The translations under genes were made by a program, and so were the position numbers. Below the pieces are notes generated by a model. It saw only the letters and a program-made list of their open reading frames with translations. It searched no databases and was not told where the DNA came from. From JAGVSR01 sp963786675 (GTDB lineage: Bacteria; Pseudomonadota; Alphaproteobacteria; Rhizobiales; Hyphomicrobiaceae), in NCBI GenBank assembly GCA_963786675.1, contig CAWAZY010000002.1, forward strand, positions 124,001 through 188,000: DNA of 64,000 nt, read 5' to 3'. Within the stretch, counting starts at the first letter, position 1. Each line of letters opens with the position of its first letter. This document shows positions 8,649-17,354 of the stretch, one piece after another.

Positions 8649-10903
8649 GGCGCCCGTTCCATCTGAGCTTTGCCGACCGGCGGCAATGTGAGGCGCATGG
8701 AGCGAAGCCGCAGCGCGTTGGCGGTCACGAGGATAGAGGACGTCGACATCGCAATGGCCGCGACCAGAGGCGTGACATAGCCAAGCACAGCCATCGGTAC
8801 AAAGGCGACGTTGTAGAGGACGGCTATGGCAAAGTTATCGAGAGCCATGCGGTGCGTGCGCCGCGCGATCTTCAAGGTCTCCACGACAGCCCCGAGTTTT
8901 TCGCCCTGAAAGACCGCGTCAGCCGCGTTCTGAGCGATATCGGCGGCGGCAGACGGCGACAGAGACGCGTGGCCGGCGGAGAGTGCCGGGGCGTCGTTAA
9001 GGCCGTCGCCAACCATCAGCGTCAGCCGTCCAGCGGCTTTCAGGTCTGCAAGGCGCGCAAGTTTCTCATCGGGCCGCACGCCACCTTGGTAATGGTTGAC
9101 CGACAGCGCTTTCGCGGCATCGACGACTGCTTCGGGCCGGTCTCCCGACAAAATCTCGACGTGGTATCCAGACGCCTGCAGAGCCGCGACGGTCTCAGCG
9201 GCATCGCTGCGCAGTTTGTCCTCGAAGCGGAAGCCGACAGGAGCTCGCCCCGGCCGCGCGAACCAAAGCGACGACGCCTGCCGCGCATCGGCAGGAACGG
9301 TTCCGGCCCAAAGGGCGGACCCGAGCCGCTCTTCCCCTTCACTGGTCAGAACCACAAGACCCGAGCCTGGCACTTCGCGAACCCCACTGACAGGCTCGAT
9401 GGAAATGCCGCGCGCCCGCGCGCCCCGGACCAAGGCCTGAGCATACGGATGGCGGCTCATCACAGCGAGCCCAGCCGCCCGTGCAAGGACTCCCGCATCG
9501 ATGGGCTGATCGAGCGCCAAGACAGGTTCGCCCAAGCTCAGCGTGCCGGTCTTGTCGAAGACGACCGTATCGACTTCGGCAAGGCGCTCCAACCCGTCTG
9601 CGGCTTTGACAAGGACACCTTGACCGAATAGCCGGCTGATAGCGGCAACCTGCACTGCTGGCACCGCCAATGCGAGCGCGCACGGACACGTAATGATCAG
9701 TACGGCAATCGCGTTGGTGATAGCGATTTCCCAGCCGGCGCCATATAGAACCCAGCCCCCCAGTGTGGCCGCGCCTAGGATATGCACCGCCGGCGCGTAA
9801 ATTCGCGCCGCCCGGTCAGCCAGGCGCACATAACGGCCTCGGGTCTGCTCTCCAGCAAGGATCAACCGGGCCAGTTCAGCAAGCAGCGTATTGTCTTCCG
9901 TTGCCGTGGTCGAAATCCGCAGAGGTCCGCCTGTGTTCAGGGTTCCGGCATGGACGCGATCGCCGGGCCCCACCGTCTTGGGCAGTGTTTCACCACTCAA
10001 CAGGCTTTCGTCGATATCGCTCGCACCGTCGATGATCGTGCCGTCCGCAGCAATACGCTCGCCAGCGGCGACCAGCATCGTCATGCCGGGAACCAGCGTA
10101 CGCGAGGGGACCTGCCGTACGACACCGTCATCGCCGATAATGGTGGCGGTGAGTGCTTTCAGGCTCATGAGATTTTCTGCGGCGCCACGCGTGCGGGCAC
10201 GCATGCTCTCGTCGAGGGTCCGCCCGACCAACAGAAAGAAAACCAGCATGGCGGCGGCATCGAAGTAGACGTGCCCGGTGCCGCGCATGGTCTGCACGAG
10301 GCTCATGCCGGTCGCCAACAGGATGCCGAGCGAGATTGGCACATCCATGTTCAACCGCCGGCTGGCGAGCGCGCCCAGCGCCGACTTGAAGAACGGCTGG
10401 CCTGCATAGGCGATAGCCGGCAGTGCAATAAGCGCCGAAATCCAATGGAACATCGCCGCGACCGGCTGATCCATGTCTGAGGCATGGCCCGACCAGACCG
10501 AAACGGACAGCAGCATGATATTTGCGGTCGCAAACCCGGCGACGCCCACCCGCGGCAGGAGATCGGCGACGCGGGAGACGTGCGTCTGATCCTGATCATC
10601 GATTAGTAATGCTGCTGTGAAGCCCGCCGACTTGATGGCCGCCACGACCTGCTCCGGCGAGCTGACGGCGGTATCGTAGGTGACCGTCACACGCCGTGCG
10701 CTCAAGTTCACCCGTGCCGCGCGGACACCCGGCAATTCGATCAAAGCGGTCTCAATTGTGCGTACGCAGCCCCCACACATAATGGCGGGGACCGTGAAGG
10801 TCTGCGTTTCCGACTGTGACGCAGACTCGCTGTCGCCTGAAATTGCCGAATGGCCGGTCCCGGACGGCGCCTCTGCGGCCGCCTGCTTCAGGGCGCCTTC
10901 CAT
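8645..10903 (-). CDS. ccoI: Copper-exporting P1B-type ATPase CcoI/FixI
   Basis: CcoI moves copper across the inner membrane for cbb3 oxidase assembly. The 752-residue protein has an N-terminal heavy-metal domain with MCGGCVRTIE, then transmembrane helices, the actuator motif LLSGET, the ion-site CPCALALA, the phosphorylation site DKTGTLS and the hinge GDGLNDAPALSAG. It overlaps ccoH by 16 bp and ccoS by 4 bp. Its place between ccoH and ccoS identifies it as CcoI rather than a general CopA. Confidence 0.95.
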   Translation of the reverse strand: MEGALKQAAAEAPSGTGHSAISGDSESASQSETQTFTVPAIMCGGCVRTIETALIELPGVRAARVNLSARRVTVTYDTAVSSPEQVVAAIKSAGFTAALLIDDQDQTHVSRVADLLPRVGVAGFATANIMLLSVSVWSGHASDMDQPVAAMFHWISALIALPAIAYAGQPFFKSALGALASRRLNMDVPISLGILLATGMSLVQTMRGTGHVYFDAAAMLVFFLLVGRTLDESMRARTRGAAENLMSLKALTATIIGDDGVVRQVPSRTLVPGMTMLVAAGERIAADGTIIDGASDIDESLLSGETLPKTVGPGDRVHAGTLNTGGPLRISTTATEDNTLLAELARLILAGEQTRGRYVRLADRAARIYAPAVHILGAATLGGWVLYGAGWEIAITNAIAVLIITCPCALALAVPAVQVAAISRLFGQGVLVKAADGLERLAEVDTVVFDKTGTLSLGEPVLALDQPIDAGVLARAAGLAVMSRHPYAQALVRGARARGISIEPVSGVREVPGSGLVVLTSEGEERLGSALWAGTVPADARQASSLWFARPGRAPVGFRFEDKLRSDAAETVAALQASGYHVEILSGDRPEAVVDAAKALSVNHYQGGVRPDEKLARLADLKAAGRLTLMVGDGLNDAPALSAGHASLSPSAAADIAQNAADAVFQGEKLGAVVETLKIARRTHRMALDNFAIAVLYNVAFVPMAVLGYVTPLVAAIAMSTSSILVTANALRLRSMRLTLPPVGKAQMERAP

Positions 10904-11436
10904 AGCCGCACCTTTGCCTGATATTGGACCTCCTGCATGCCGTCGGCCCCGGAATTACCCGCGGTCAGCGTAGCGATCCAACTCCCCGGGCCGATATTAC
11001 CCAATGCCGTGGCGTAGACACCCGATGCCACAGGTGTCAGCGCCACGGTGCGATCCTCTGCGTTCGTCGCCGGACGGCCAACGACAGCACGCACCGTGAG
11101 CCCTTCGACCGCCTTGCCGTCACGATCCGTGACCGCAACCTTCAACTCGCCGGTTGTCGCGTCGATCTTGGACTCCACGGCCCAGCCTAAATCGGCCTGA
11201 ACCCGCGCATCGGAAATGCGCTGATTGTATTGAATCCCTTTCCGGTAGGCATCATTCGTCTCGATGCCGCCGAAGGTCGAGACCGCCTTGTATACAAGGT
11301 AGGCGTCGGTCGCGATGATGACGCCGAAGAAACCCAGCATCATAAACAGCACATGGCGACCAGTGATTTCCTTGAACATGCGCTTCCCGGGCTTTAGCCC
11401 ACCGTTGAGGGCGGGTGCGATTTTAGCCGTCTTCAT
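10888..11436 (-). CDS. ccoH: cbb3 oxidase assembly protein CcoH/FixH
   Basis: A 182-residue inner-membrane protein. One N-terminal helix (HVLFMMLGFFGVIIATDAYL) is followed by a periplasmic domain with NDAYRKGIQYNQ and a beta-rich region ending AKVRLWKAP. CcoH associates with the assembling CcoNO/CcoP complex. It overlaps ccoG by 4 bp and ccoI by 16 bp, giving tight coupling within ccoGHIS. Confidence 0.93.
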   Translation of the reverse strand: MKTAKIAPALNGGLKPGKRMFKEITGRHVLFMMLGFFGVIIATDAYLVYKAVSTFGGIETNDAYRKGIQYNQRISDARVQADLGWAVESKIDATTGELKVAVTDRDGKAVEGLTVRAVVGRPATNAEDRTVALTPVASGVYATALGNIGPGSWIATLTAGNSGADGMQEVQYQAKVRLWKAP

Positions 11437-12980
11437 GGGGCAGGGCTCCGAAAACTTGTATCACGGGTGGCTGAGACCGCACTATCGATCTCGGTGATCG
11501 TGATCGCCAAAGGCGTCGAATCCGACAAGAGCGTTTTGGCCTTATCATGCGAGAGGGTTGCGAACACCTTCAGCGCCCTCACGTCGGAGGGGCCGACCTC
11601 GATGGGCGCGCTGGCGTCGTCGTGACCCACGATTGTGCTGGCCAATCCGTCGATTCCGGTCACATCGACCTTGAACCGGCGTGTCGTTTGATTCTTGTTC
11701 ACTATCTTGACCGTGTAACCGTTGCGAATTCCGCCGTCGCTCAATGTGACGAAGAGCGGATTGCGATCAGGCAATACGCTGACGTCAAGATCCGACCGGC
11801 TGACCATGGCCCAGGCCATGAGGGCCCCGACAATCAGAATGACGAAGGAGTAGAGGACCGTCCGCGGGCGAATGGCGCGCAAACCATCGCGCGGACCAGC
11901 TGTCCGGCTCGCCTGATTGCGTTCGGTTGTGTAAGCGATCAGGCCACGCGGACGCTCGACCTTGTCCATGATTTCATTGCAGGCATCGATGCAGAGCGCG
12001 CATTGGATGCATTCGAGTTGGGGTCCGTTGCGGATATCGATGCCCATCGGGCATACGGCAACACAGGCCTTGCAGTCGATGCAATCGCCGCGCCCATCCC
12101 ACGACTGACCCTTTTTGTGTGGACCACGTGGTTCGCCGCGCACATCGCGATAAGAAATCAGCAAACTATCGTGATCCAGCATGGCGCCCTGAATGCGGGG
12201 CCAAGGACACATATAGATGCAGACCTGCTCGCGCGCGATCCCGCCCAGAAGGTAAGTCGAGAATGCAAACACGCCGAGGAAGACGTAGGCAACGCCCGGC
12301 GCGGTTCCGTTCATCAGTTCGACCGCCAGCGTTGGCGCATCACGGAAATAGAAGACCAGCGCGCCGCCCGTGAACAGACCTATCAAGAGCCACGAAATAT
12401 GGGTCGCAGTCTTTTTCCAGATCTTTTCGAATGTCCAAGGCTGCTGGTCGAGCCGCATGTGCGCATTCCGGTCGCCCTGCCAGAAGCGTTCGACGGCGAT
12501 CATCAAATCCGTCCACACGGTCTGCGGACACGCGTAACCGCACCAGACACGTCCCGCGATTGAGGTGACGAGAAACAGTGCCAGAGCGGAGATTATGAGG
12601 AGACCCGTGATGTAGTAGAATTCTTGTGCCCAGATCTCGATCGGTCCAAGCAGAAGCCGCTGATGTGCGAAATCGATAAGGAAGAACTGGTCCGGCAGTT
12701 CTGCGCCGCGATCCCAGCGAATCCAGGGCAGCAAGTAGTAGATGCCGAGCGTGATCGCCATCACGATCCATTTGGCCCGGCGGAAGTTTCCGTGTGCGAG
12801 TTTCGAATAGATACGGGAGCGGGCCGCATAGCCCACCTGGCCGGCCGTCGCGCCCTTCTTGCGCTCAACCGCCTCCACGTCGTGGCGCACGACCCCCGGG
12901 GCGGCTTCGACGACGAAGTCCTCAGGCTTGAACTTGCCGCCAGGATCGATGGCATTCATGTCTAAGGGCTCCGTCGTCAT
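11433..12980 (-). CDS. ccoG: cbb3 oxidase accessory ferredoxin-like protein CcoG/FixG
   Basis: A 515-residue polytopic membrane protein with two [4Fe-4S] motifs (CIDCKACVAVCP and CIQCALCIDACNE) and a further CGYACPQTVW. CcoG is thought to reduce Cu(II) to Cu(I) for cbb3 biogenesis. The C-terminal third is an IG-like periplasmic domain. The ATG at 12980 is preceded by AGGTAAG. It lies 26 bp after ccoP, so ccoGHIS may be transcribed with ccoNOQP. Confidence 0.95.
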   Translation of the reverse strand: MTTEPLDMNAIDPGGKFKPEDFVVEAAPGVVRHDVEAVERKKGATAGQVGYAARSRIYSKLAHGNFRRAKWIVMAITLGIYYLLPWIRWDRGAELPDQFFLIDFAHQRLLLGPIEIWAQEFYYITGLLIISALALFLVTSIAGRVWCGYACPQTVWTDLMIAVERFWQGDRNAHMRLDQQPWTFEKIWKKTATHISWLLIGLFTGGALVFYFRDAPTLAVELMNGTAPGVAYVFLGVFAFSTYLLGGIAREQVCIYMCPWPRIQGAMLDHDSLLISYRDVRGEPRGPHKKGQSWDGRGDCIDCKACVAVCPMGIDIRNGPQLECIQCALCIDACNEIMDKVERPRGLIAYTTERNQASRTAGPRDGLRAIRPRTVLYSFVILIVGALMAWAMVSRSDLDVSVLPDRNPLFVTLSDGGIRNGYTVKIVNKNQTTRRFKVDVTGIDGLASTIVGHDDASAPIEVGPSDVRALKVFATLSHDKAKTLLSDSTPLAITITEIDSAVSATRDTSFRSPAP

Positions 12981-13006
12981 GCTTACCTACTGCGCTGTTA
13001 GGGTGG

Positions 13007-13879
13007 CTACTTGCCGCCACCCAGCGAGTGGACGTAGAACGCCAGCATCTTGACAGTTACGGCATCAAGGCGCTGGTTCCAGCCAGGCATCGCGCCGCCG
13101 CGGCCGGTGCTGATGCTTTGCTCGACGGCAGCCTGTTCACTGCCATAGAGCCAGATGGCATCCGACAGATTGGGCGCACCCATCTCAATGATGCCCTTAC
13201 CATCTTCACCGTGACATGCCGCGCACTGCTCGGCGTAAGTCACCTTGCCGCGCTCGGCCGCCGCCTTATCCACGTCAAGGCCCGAAATGGACCGGACATA
13301 GTTGGCGACATCCGTAATATTAGCAGGCTCTAATATTCCATCAAGCCCAAAACGCGGCATGGCGGAATTGCGCGCTTCATCGTGGCCCGAACGAATGCCG
13401 TAGGCGATCGTGTGCTCGATCTGCTCGAGCGAGCCGCCCCAGATCCAGTCGTCGTCGTTGAGATTGGGATATCCCACGGCACCCTGCGCACCGCGGCCAT
13501 GACAACCGGCGCAGTTTTCACCGAAAGCTGCCGCCCCGCCCTGACGTGCAAATTGAGCCAGACTTTCGTCTTTGCCGATATCAGCAAGCGCGAGTTGGGA
13601 AATCCCATCTCGATACTTCTGCTGCGCGGCCTTGGCTGCGTTCACGTCGGCCATGACCTCAGCACGCTGGCTGTGCCCGAAATAGCCCTTCGTGTAGTCT
13701 GTGAGAGTCGGCCAAGCGGGATAAACCGCCCAGTAGCCGAAGGACCAGATGATGCAGACATAGAGAACCCACAGCCACCAGCGTGGCAGCGGCTTATTGA
13801 GTTCACGGAGGTCGCCATCCCACACGTGTCCAGTGGTCTCGACGCCCGTGACTTCATCAATGTGCTTTTCAGAAGCCAT
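13007..13879 (-). CDS. ccoP: cbb3 oxidase diheme cytochrome c subunit CcoP/FixP
   Basis: The 290-residue subunit III carries electrons from cytochrome c towards CcoO/CcoN. An N-terminal stretch with HVWDGDLRELNKPLPRWW leads into one membrane helix. Two periplasmic cytochrome c domains follow, with CAGCHG and CAACHG heme c sites. Axial Met candidates lie in the NSAMPRFG and GGAMPGW segments. It is separated from ccoQ by 2 bp. Confidence 0.96.
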   Translation of the reverse strand: MASEKHIDEVTGVETTGHVWDGDLRELNKPLPRWWLWVLYVCIIWSFGYWAVYPAWPTLTDYTKGYFGHSQRAEVMADVNAAKAAQQKYRDGISQLALADIGKDESLAQFARQGGAAAFGENCAGCHGRGAQGAVGYPNLNDDDWIWGGSLEQIEHTIAYGIRSGHDEARNSAMPRFGLDGILEPANITDVANYVRSISGLDVDKAAAERGKVTYAEQCAACHGEDGKGIIEMGAPNLSDAIWLYGSEQAAVEQSISTGRGGAMPGWNQRLDAVTVKMLAFYVHSLGGGK

Positions 13880-13881
13880 GG

Positions 13882-14055
13882 TTATTTCACCGCTTTGTCA
13901 TCATGTTTGTCGGAATCGAGTGGCAGTCGAGCCAGCCTCTCGAACTTGGCTTTGTTCGAAGGACGGAACGCGTAGACCGCCACTCCGATCGCCAGCGAAA
14001 GAAAGATCACCATCGCCAGGAATTGCGATAAGACCTGTGCATCCTGATAAGACAT
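13882..14055 (-). CDS. ccoQ: cbb3 oxidase subunit CcoQ/FixQ
   Basis: A 57-residue single-pass subunit that stabilises the cbb3 complex. MSYQDAQVLSQFLAMVIFLS leads into one helix and YAFRPSNKAKFE, the usual CcoQ tail. I start at the ATG at 14055 because TAGGAG lies 8 nt upstream. A GTG at 14064 would place that site too close. It sits between ccoO and ccoP, as expected. Confidence 0.92.
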   Translation of the reverse strand: MSYQDAQVLSQFLAMVIFLSLAIGVAVYAFRPSNKAKFERLARLPLDSDKHDDKAVK

Positions 14056-14066
14056 CGCGCGCACTC

Positions 14067-14804
14067 CTATCTGAGGTTGGGACCGCTGGCGTCGTACTTC
14101 GTAAAGTCGACCAGCGTGCCCAGCATCTGGAGATAGGCGATCATGGCATCGAGTTCGGTCGGCTTCACACCGTCACCGGGTGATTGACCGTCGAATTTGC
14201 GCACCTGTGCCTTGGGATAGCGGGCAAGCAACTCCTTGGCGGCCGGTGTGTCGGGCGCTATCTGCGCTTCGATGTCGGCGGCGGCCTTGGCGATCATCTC
14301 GTCCGTGTAGGGGACGCCAACAATCTGTAGTGTCTTCATCCGGTCGGCGATGTTGGCATAATCAAGTGTGGTTGTTGCCAAGTGCTTGTAGGCAGGCATG
14401 ATCGAAGCCGGCACGACCGACGTTGGTTCATGCATGTGCTCGACATGCCAGGCATCGGAGAACTTGCCCCCGACGCGTGCCAGATCCGGTCCCGTCCGCT
14501 TGGACGACCACTGGAAGGGGTGATCGTACATGCTCTCCGCAGCCAGCGAGTAGTGTCCGTAACGTTCGACTTCGTCGCGGAGCGAACGGATCATTTGGCT
14601 GTGGCAGTTATAGCATCCTTCGCGGATATAGATGTCCCGTCCAGACTGCTCGAGCGGCGAGTACGGCCGCATGCCCTCGACCTTTTCGATGGTCGAGGAG
14701 AGCAGGAAGAGCGGTGCGATCTGCACGATGCCGCCGATCGAAACGACGATCAGGATGCCAATGAGGAGGATCAGTGAGTTCTTTTCGAAGATTCCATGAT
14801 TCAT
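14067..14804 (-). CDS. ccoO: cbb3 oxidase monoheme cytochrome c subunit CcoO/FixO
   Basis: A 245-residue subunit with one N-terminal membrane anchor (NSLILLIGILIVVSIGGIV) and a heme c motif CYNCHSQMIR. RYGHYSLAAESMYDHPFQW and SKRTGPDLARVGGKFSDAWH are typical CcoO segments. The ATG is preceded by GAGGAG. The ccoN stop lies 17 bp upstream. Confidence 0.96.
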   Translation of the reverse strand: MNHGIFEKNSLILLIGILIVVSIGGIVQIAPLFLLSSTIEKVEGMRPYSPLEQSGRDIYIREGCYNCHSQMIRSLRDEVERYGHYSLAAESMYDHPFQWSSKRTGPDLARVGGKFSDAWHVEHMHEPTSVVPASIMPAYKHLATTTLDYANIADRMKTLQIVGVPYTDEMIAKAAADIEAQIAPDTPAAKELLARYPKAQVRKFDGQSPGDGVKPTELDAMIAYLQMLGTLVDFTKYDASGPNLR

Positions 14805-14821
14805 GGGATTTGCTCCTCTTC

Positions 14822-16474
14822 TTACTCGGCGGGGACGGCAGCAACGCCGTTGCGAAGCTCTGGAGCCGCCGCAACGCGCGGCTGGTCCTTGAGATCAACG
14901 GGTTGATCACCGCGCACCGTGCGCCAGACGTTGTAGGCCATGACAAATCCACCGATGACGAACAGCAGTCCGCCGACGGCACGGATGATGTATGGCCAAT
15001 GGAGCGCTTCCACGGTCTCGATGAACGAGTACTTGAGGAAGCCCAGGTTGTCGTAGGCGCGCCACATCAGGCCCTGCGTGATACCGGCGACCCACATCGA
15101 CGTGATGTAGAGCACGATACCGATGGTCGAGAGCCAGAAGTGCCATTCCACGAGCTTGATCGAGTACAGGCCTTCACGCTTCCACAGCCAAGGCACGAGG
15201 CAGTAGATCGCGCCGAAGGACACCATGCCGACCCAGCCCAACGCACCGGAATGCACGTGACCAATGGTCCAGTCGGTGTAATGAGACAGCGAGTTGACGG
15301 CCTTGATGGACATCAGCGGACCTTCGAAGGTCGACATGCCGTAGAAGGCGACCGACACGACGAGCAGACGCACGACGGGATCGGTACGCAGACGGTCCCA
15401 TGCGCCAGACAGCGTCATAAGGCCGTTGATCATACCGCCCCACGAGGGCATCCACAGCATGATCGAGAACGTCATGCCGAGTGTCTGCGCCCAGTCGGGA
15501 AGTGCCGTGTAGTGCAGATGGTGCGGACCGGCCCAGATGTAGAGGAAGATCAGCGACCAAAAGTGCACAATCGACAGACGGTAGGAATAAACCGGGCGTT
15601 CCACGCGTTTCGGCACGAAGTAGTACATGATGCCGAGGAAGCCGGCGGTCAGGAAGAAGCCGACCGCGTTGTGGCCATACCACCACTGCGTCATGGCACC
15701 TTGAACACCAGGCATGACCGAGTAGCTGTGCGTTCCAAGGAACGACACCGGGACGTGCAGGTTGTTGACGATGTGCAGCATCGCAACCGTCACGATGAAC
15801 GCCAGGTAGAACCAGTTCGCCACGTAGATATGCGGCTCTTCGCGTTTCCAGAGCGTGCCCAGGAACACGAGGAGGTAGGCCACCCAGACGATCGTCAGGA
15901 AGAGATCGACGTGCCATTCGGGCTCGGCGTATTCCTTGCCCTGGGTGACGCCGAAAATGTAACCCGTCGCGGCCAGAACGATGAAGAGCTGATAGCCCCA
16001 GATGACGAACCACGGGCCCCAGCGTCCCGGCATGCGCGCGCGCGAGGTGCGCTGCACGACATAGAACGACGTGGCCAGAAGCACGTTGCCGCCGAAGGCG
16101 AAGATCACAGCCGACGTATGCAGCGGCCGCAACCGGCCGAACGACGTCCACGGGAGATCCAAGTTTAAGATGGGGAAGGCCAGCTGCCAGGCGATGACAT
16201 CGCCGGCCAGGAACCCAACGACACCCCAGAAGACCGCCGCCAGAGTGGCAACGCGGATCGGACCGTCGAGATAGCCCGACTTGTCATCACTGAGGTGTGT
16301 GAGGATATAAATGGCCGCCAGCGCGCCCGACAGCGCCAACAGCGCGCCGTGCAGGTTCATGACGGGATCGACGCCGTTAAGCGCCAAGTAGGCGCCAACG
16401 ATAGTGAATAAGGCCGCACTGCCGACGGCGAGCACGTTACTCAATGCCGACTTCTCGGCTGAGGTATCTGGCAC
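14822..16474 (-). CDS. ccoN: cbb3 oxidase catalytic subunit CcoN/FixN
   Basis: The 550-residue heme-copper oxidase subunit I of the high-affinity cbb3 terminal oxidase has about 12 membrane helices. Conserved histidines are visible in RPLHTSAVIF, WWYGHNAVGF (CuB site), AGPHHLHYT and TIGHVHSGALG. The start is GTG at 16474, chosen because the mRNA reads AAGGAGGGGAAACC directly before it. An upstream ATG reading adds 17 unlikely residues. A perfect-looking FNR/FixK box lies about 95 bp upstream. Order ccoN-O-Q-P is canonical, and the enzyme supports microaerobic respiration. Confidence 0.97.
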   Translation of the reverse strand: MPDTSAEKSALSNVLAVGSAALFTIVGAYLALNGVDPVMNLHGALLALSGALAAIYILTHLSDDKSGYLDGPIRVATLAAVFWGVVGFLAGDVIAWQLAFPILNLDLPWTSFGRLRPLHTSAVIFAFGGNVLLATSFYVVQRTSRARMPGRWGPWFVIWGYQLFIVLAATGYIFGVTQGKEYAEPEWHVDLFLTIVWVAYLLVFLGTLWKREEPHIYVANWFYLAFIVTVAMLHIVNNLHVPVSFLGTHSYSVMPGVQGAMTQWWYGHNAVGFFLTAGFLGIMYYFVPKRVERPVYSYRLSIVHFWSLIFLYIWAGPHHLHYTALPDWAQTLGMTFSIMLWMPSWGGMINGLMTLSGAWDRLRTDPVVRLLVVSVAFYGMSTFEGPLMSIKAVNSLSHYTDWTIGHVHSGALGWVGMVSFGAIYCLVPWLWKREGLYSIKLVEWHFWLSTIGIVLYITSMWVAGITQGLMWRAYDNLGFLKYSFIETVEALHWPYIIRAVGGLLFVIGGFVMAYNVWRTVRGDQPVDLKDQPRVAAAPELRNGVAAVPAE

Positions 16475-16565
16475 GGTTTCCCCTCCTTGCGATACGTCCA
16501 AGGGCTCCCTGCATTTGAGGCCCATGGCAACGCTTCTTCATTCGGGGATTAACAGGCCGTCAGCG

Positions 16566-16579
16566 TTGACTTGGATCAA
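16566..16579. promoter_or_regulatory. FNR/FixK-type anaerobox
   Basis: TTGACTTGGATCAA matches the FNR/FixK consensus TTGAT-N4-ATCAA with one mismatch. It sits between divergent ccoN and the hemerythrin-hemN pair. TAGAGA at 16601-16606 lies at the spacing expected for a -10 when the box is centred near -41.5, which favours the rightward operon. ccoN is the classical FixK target on the other side, although its own -10 is poor. Confidence 0.82.
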
Positions 16580-16660
16580 GGACGCACACGCCTCCAACGG
16601 TAGAGATCGTCGCACGGGGGGCGCTGGTCAGGCGGCCACGACGGGCAACCACTGGAGAGG

Positions 16661-17347
16661 ATGGCCATCCGCATGACGGAGATAGACAAGCATCTGCCAG
16701 ATTTGAGTGGGCCGGCAGGGACGGCGGCGGCATGCCGTGCTCCCGACCCGTTGGGCATAATTGCCGAAGAACATGCGCTGCAGCGTGAACTCTGCGACCT
16801 TCTGGAAGCCCTCGCGGACGGTTTGCCGCACAGCTTCGACAAGGGTCTGGCCGAGATCGCGGTCTCGCTTCTGGAAGGGAGCGTCCCCAGCCATATGCAG
16901 CTGGAAGAGACGATGCTGTTTCCCAAGCTGCGGGAACGGATTGCCCCCGATGACCCCATCCACGCCGCCATGCTTTGCCTCGAAGAAGAACATGACCGTG
17001 ACAGCGCCTTACTTCTGGAAATGATCGATGCCTTGAAGACGGCGATTTCGGAGGGCGTCAGCAGCAACGCCAACATGCTCGGCTACCTTCTGCGTGGATA
17101 CTTCGACAGTCAACGGCGTCACATCGCCTGGGAAGATCGCGTGGTGCTGCCTGCAGCCCGGCAAGCGCTCAGACCGGACGATCTGGCAGGTATCCAGTCC
17201 TGGATCATGGCCAGCAACCATCCCCGGTGCAGCCACCAGTCCGTTCTGTCGATCCGGCAGGCCCGGTCCACCCGTTGTGTGTGCGACACGTGCCCGGAAG
17301 GCCAAGCCGCCGAAAATATCATTCCCTTCAACTCCAAACATGCGTGA
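16661..17347 (+). CDS. Hemerythrin-domain protein
   Basis: A 228-residue cytoplasmic protein with an N-terminal four-helix hemerythrin-like (HHE) domain. Candidate iron ligands are His in GIIAEEHALQRE, His and Glu in SHMQLEETMLFP, His in EEEHDRD, and His in QRRHIAWED. Such proteins sense or bind O2, NO or iron. The C-terminal 40 residues form an unusual extension with RCVCDTCPEG (CxCxxC) that could bind metal. The start is uncertain between ATG 16661 and 16673, because GGAGAGG lies directly upstream. It is divergent from ccoN and overlaps the start of the hemN reading frame, pointing to a microaerobic role. Confidence 0.8.
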   Translation: MAIRMTEIDKHLPDLSGPAGTAAACRAPDPLGIIAEEHALQRELCDLLEALADGLPHSFDKGLAEIAVSLLEGSVPSHMQLEETMLFPKLRERIAPDDPIHAAMLCLEEEHDRDSALLLEMIDALKTAISEGVSSNANMLGYLLRGYFDSQRRHIAWEDRVVLPAARQALRPDDLAGIQSWIMASNHPRCSHQSVLSIRQARSTRCVCDTCPEGQAAENIIPFNSKHA

Positions 17348-17354
17348 GCCTGCC

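Noticed and set aside
14774..16168. A 464-codon open frame opposite ccoN
   Set aside because: It is a shadow of ccoN, with no recognisable domain and composition biased to His, Arg and Asp as in antisense translations.
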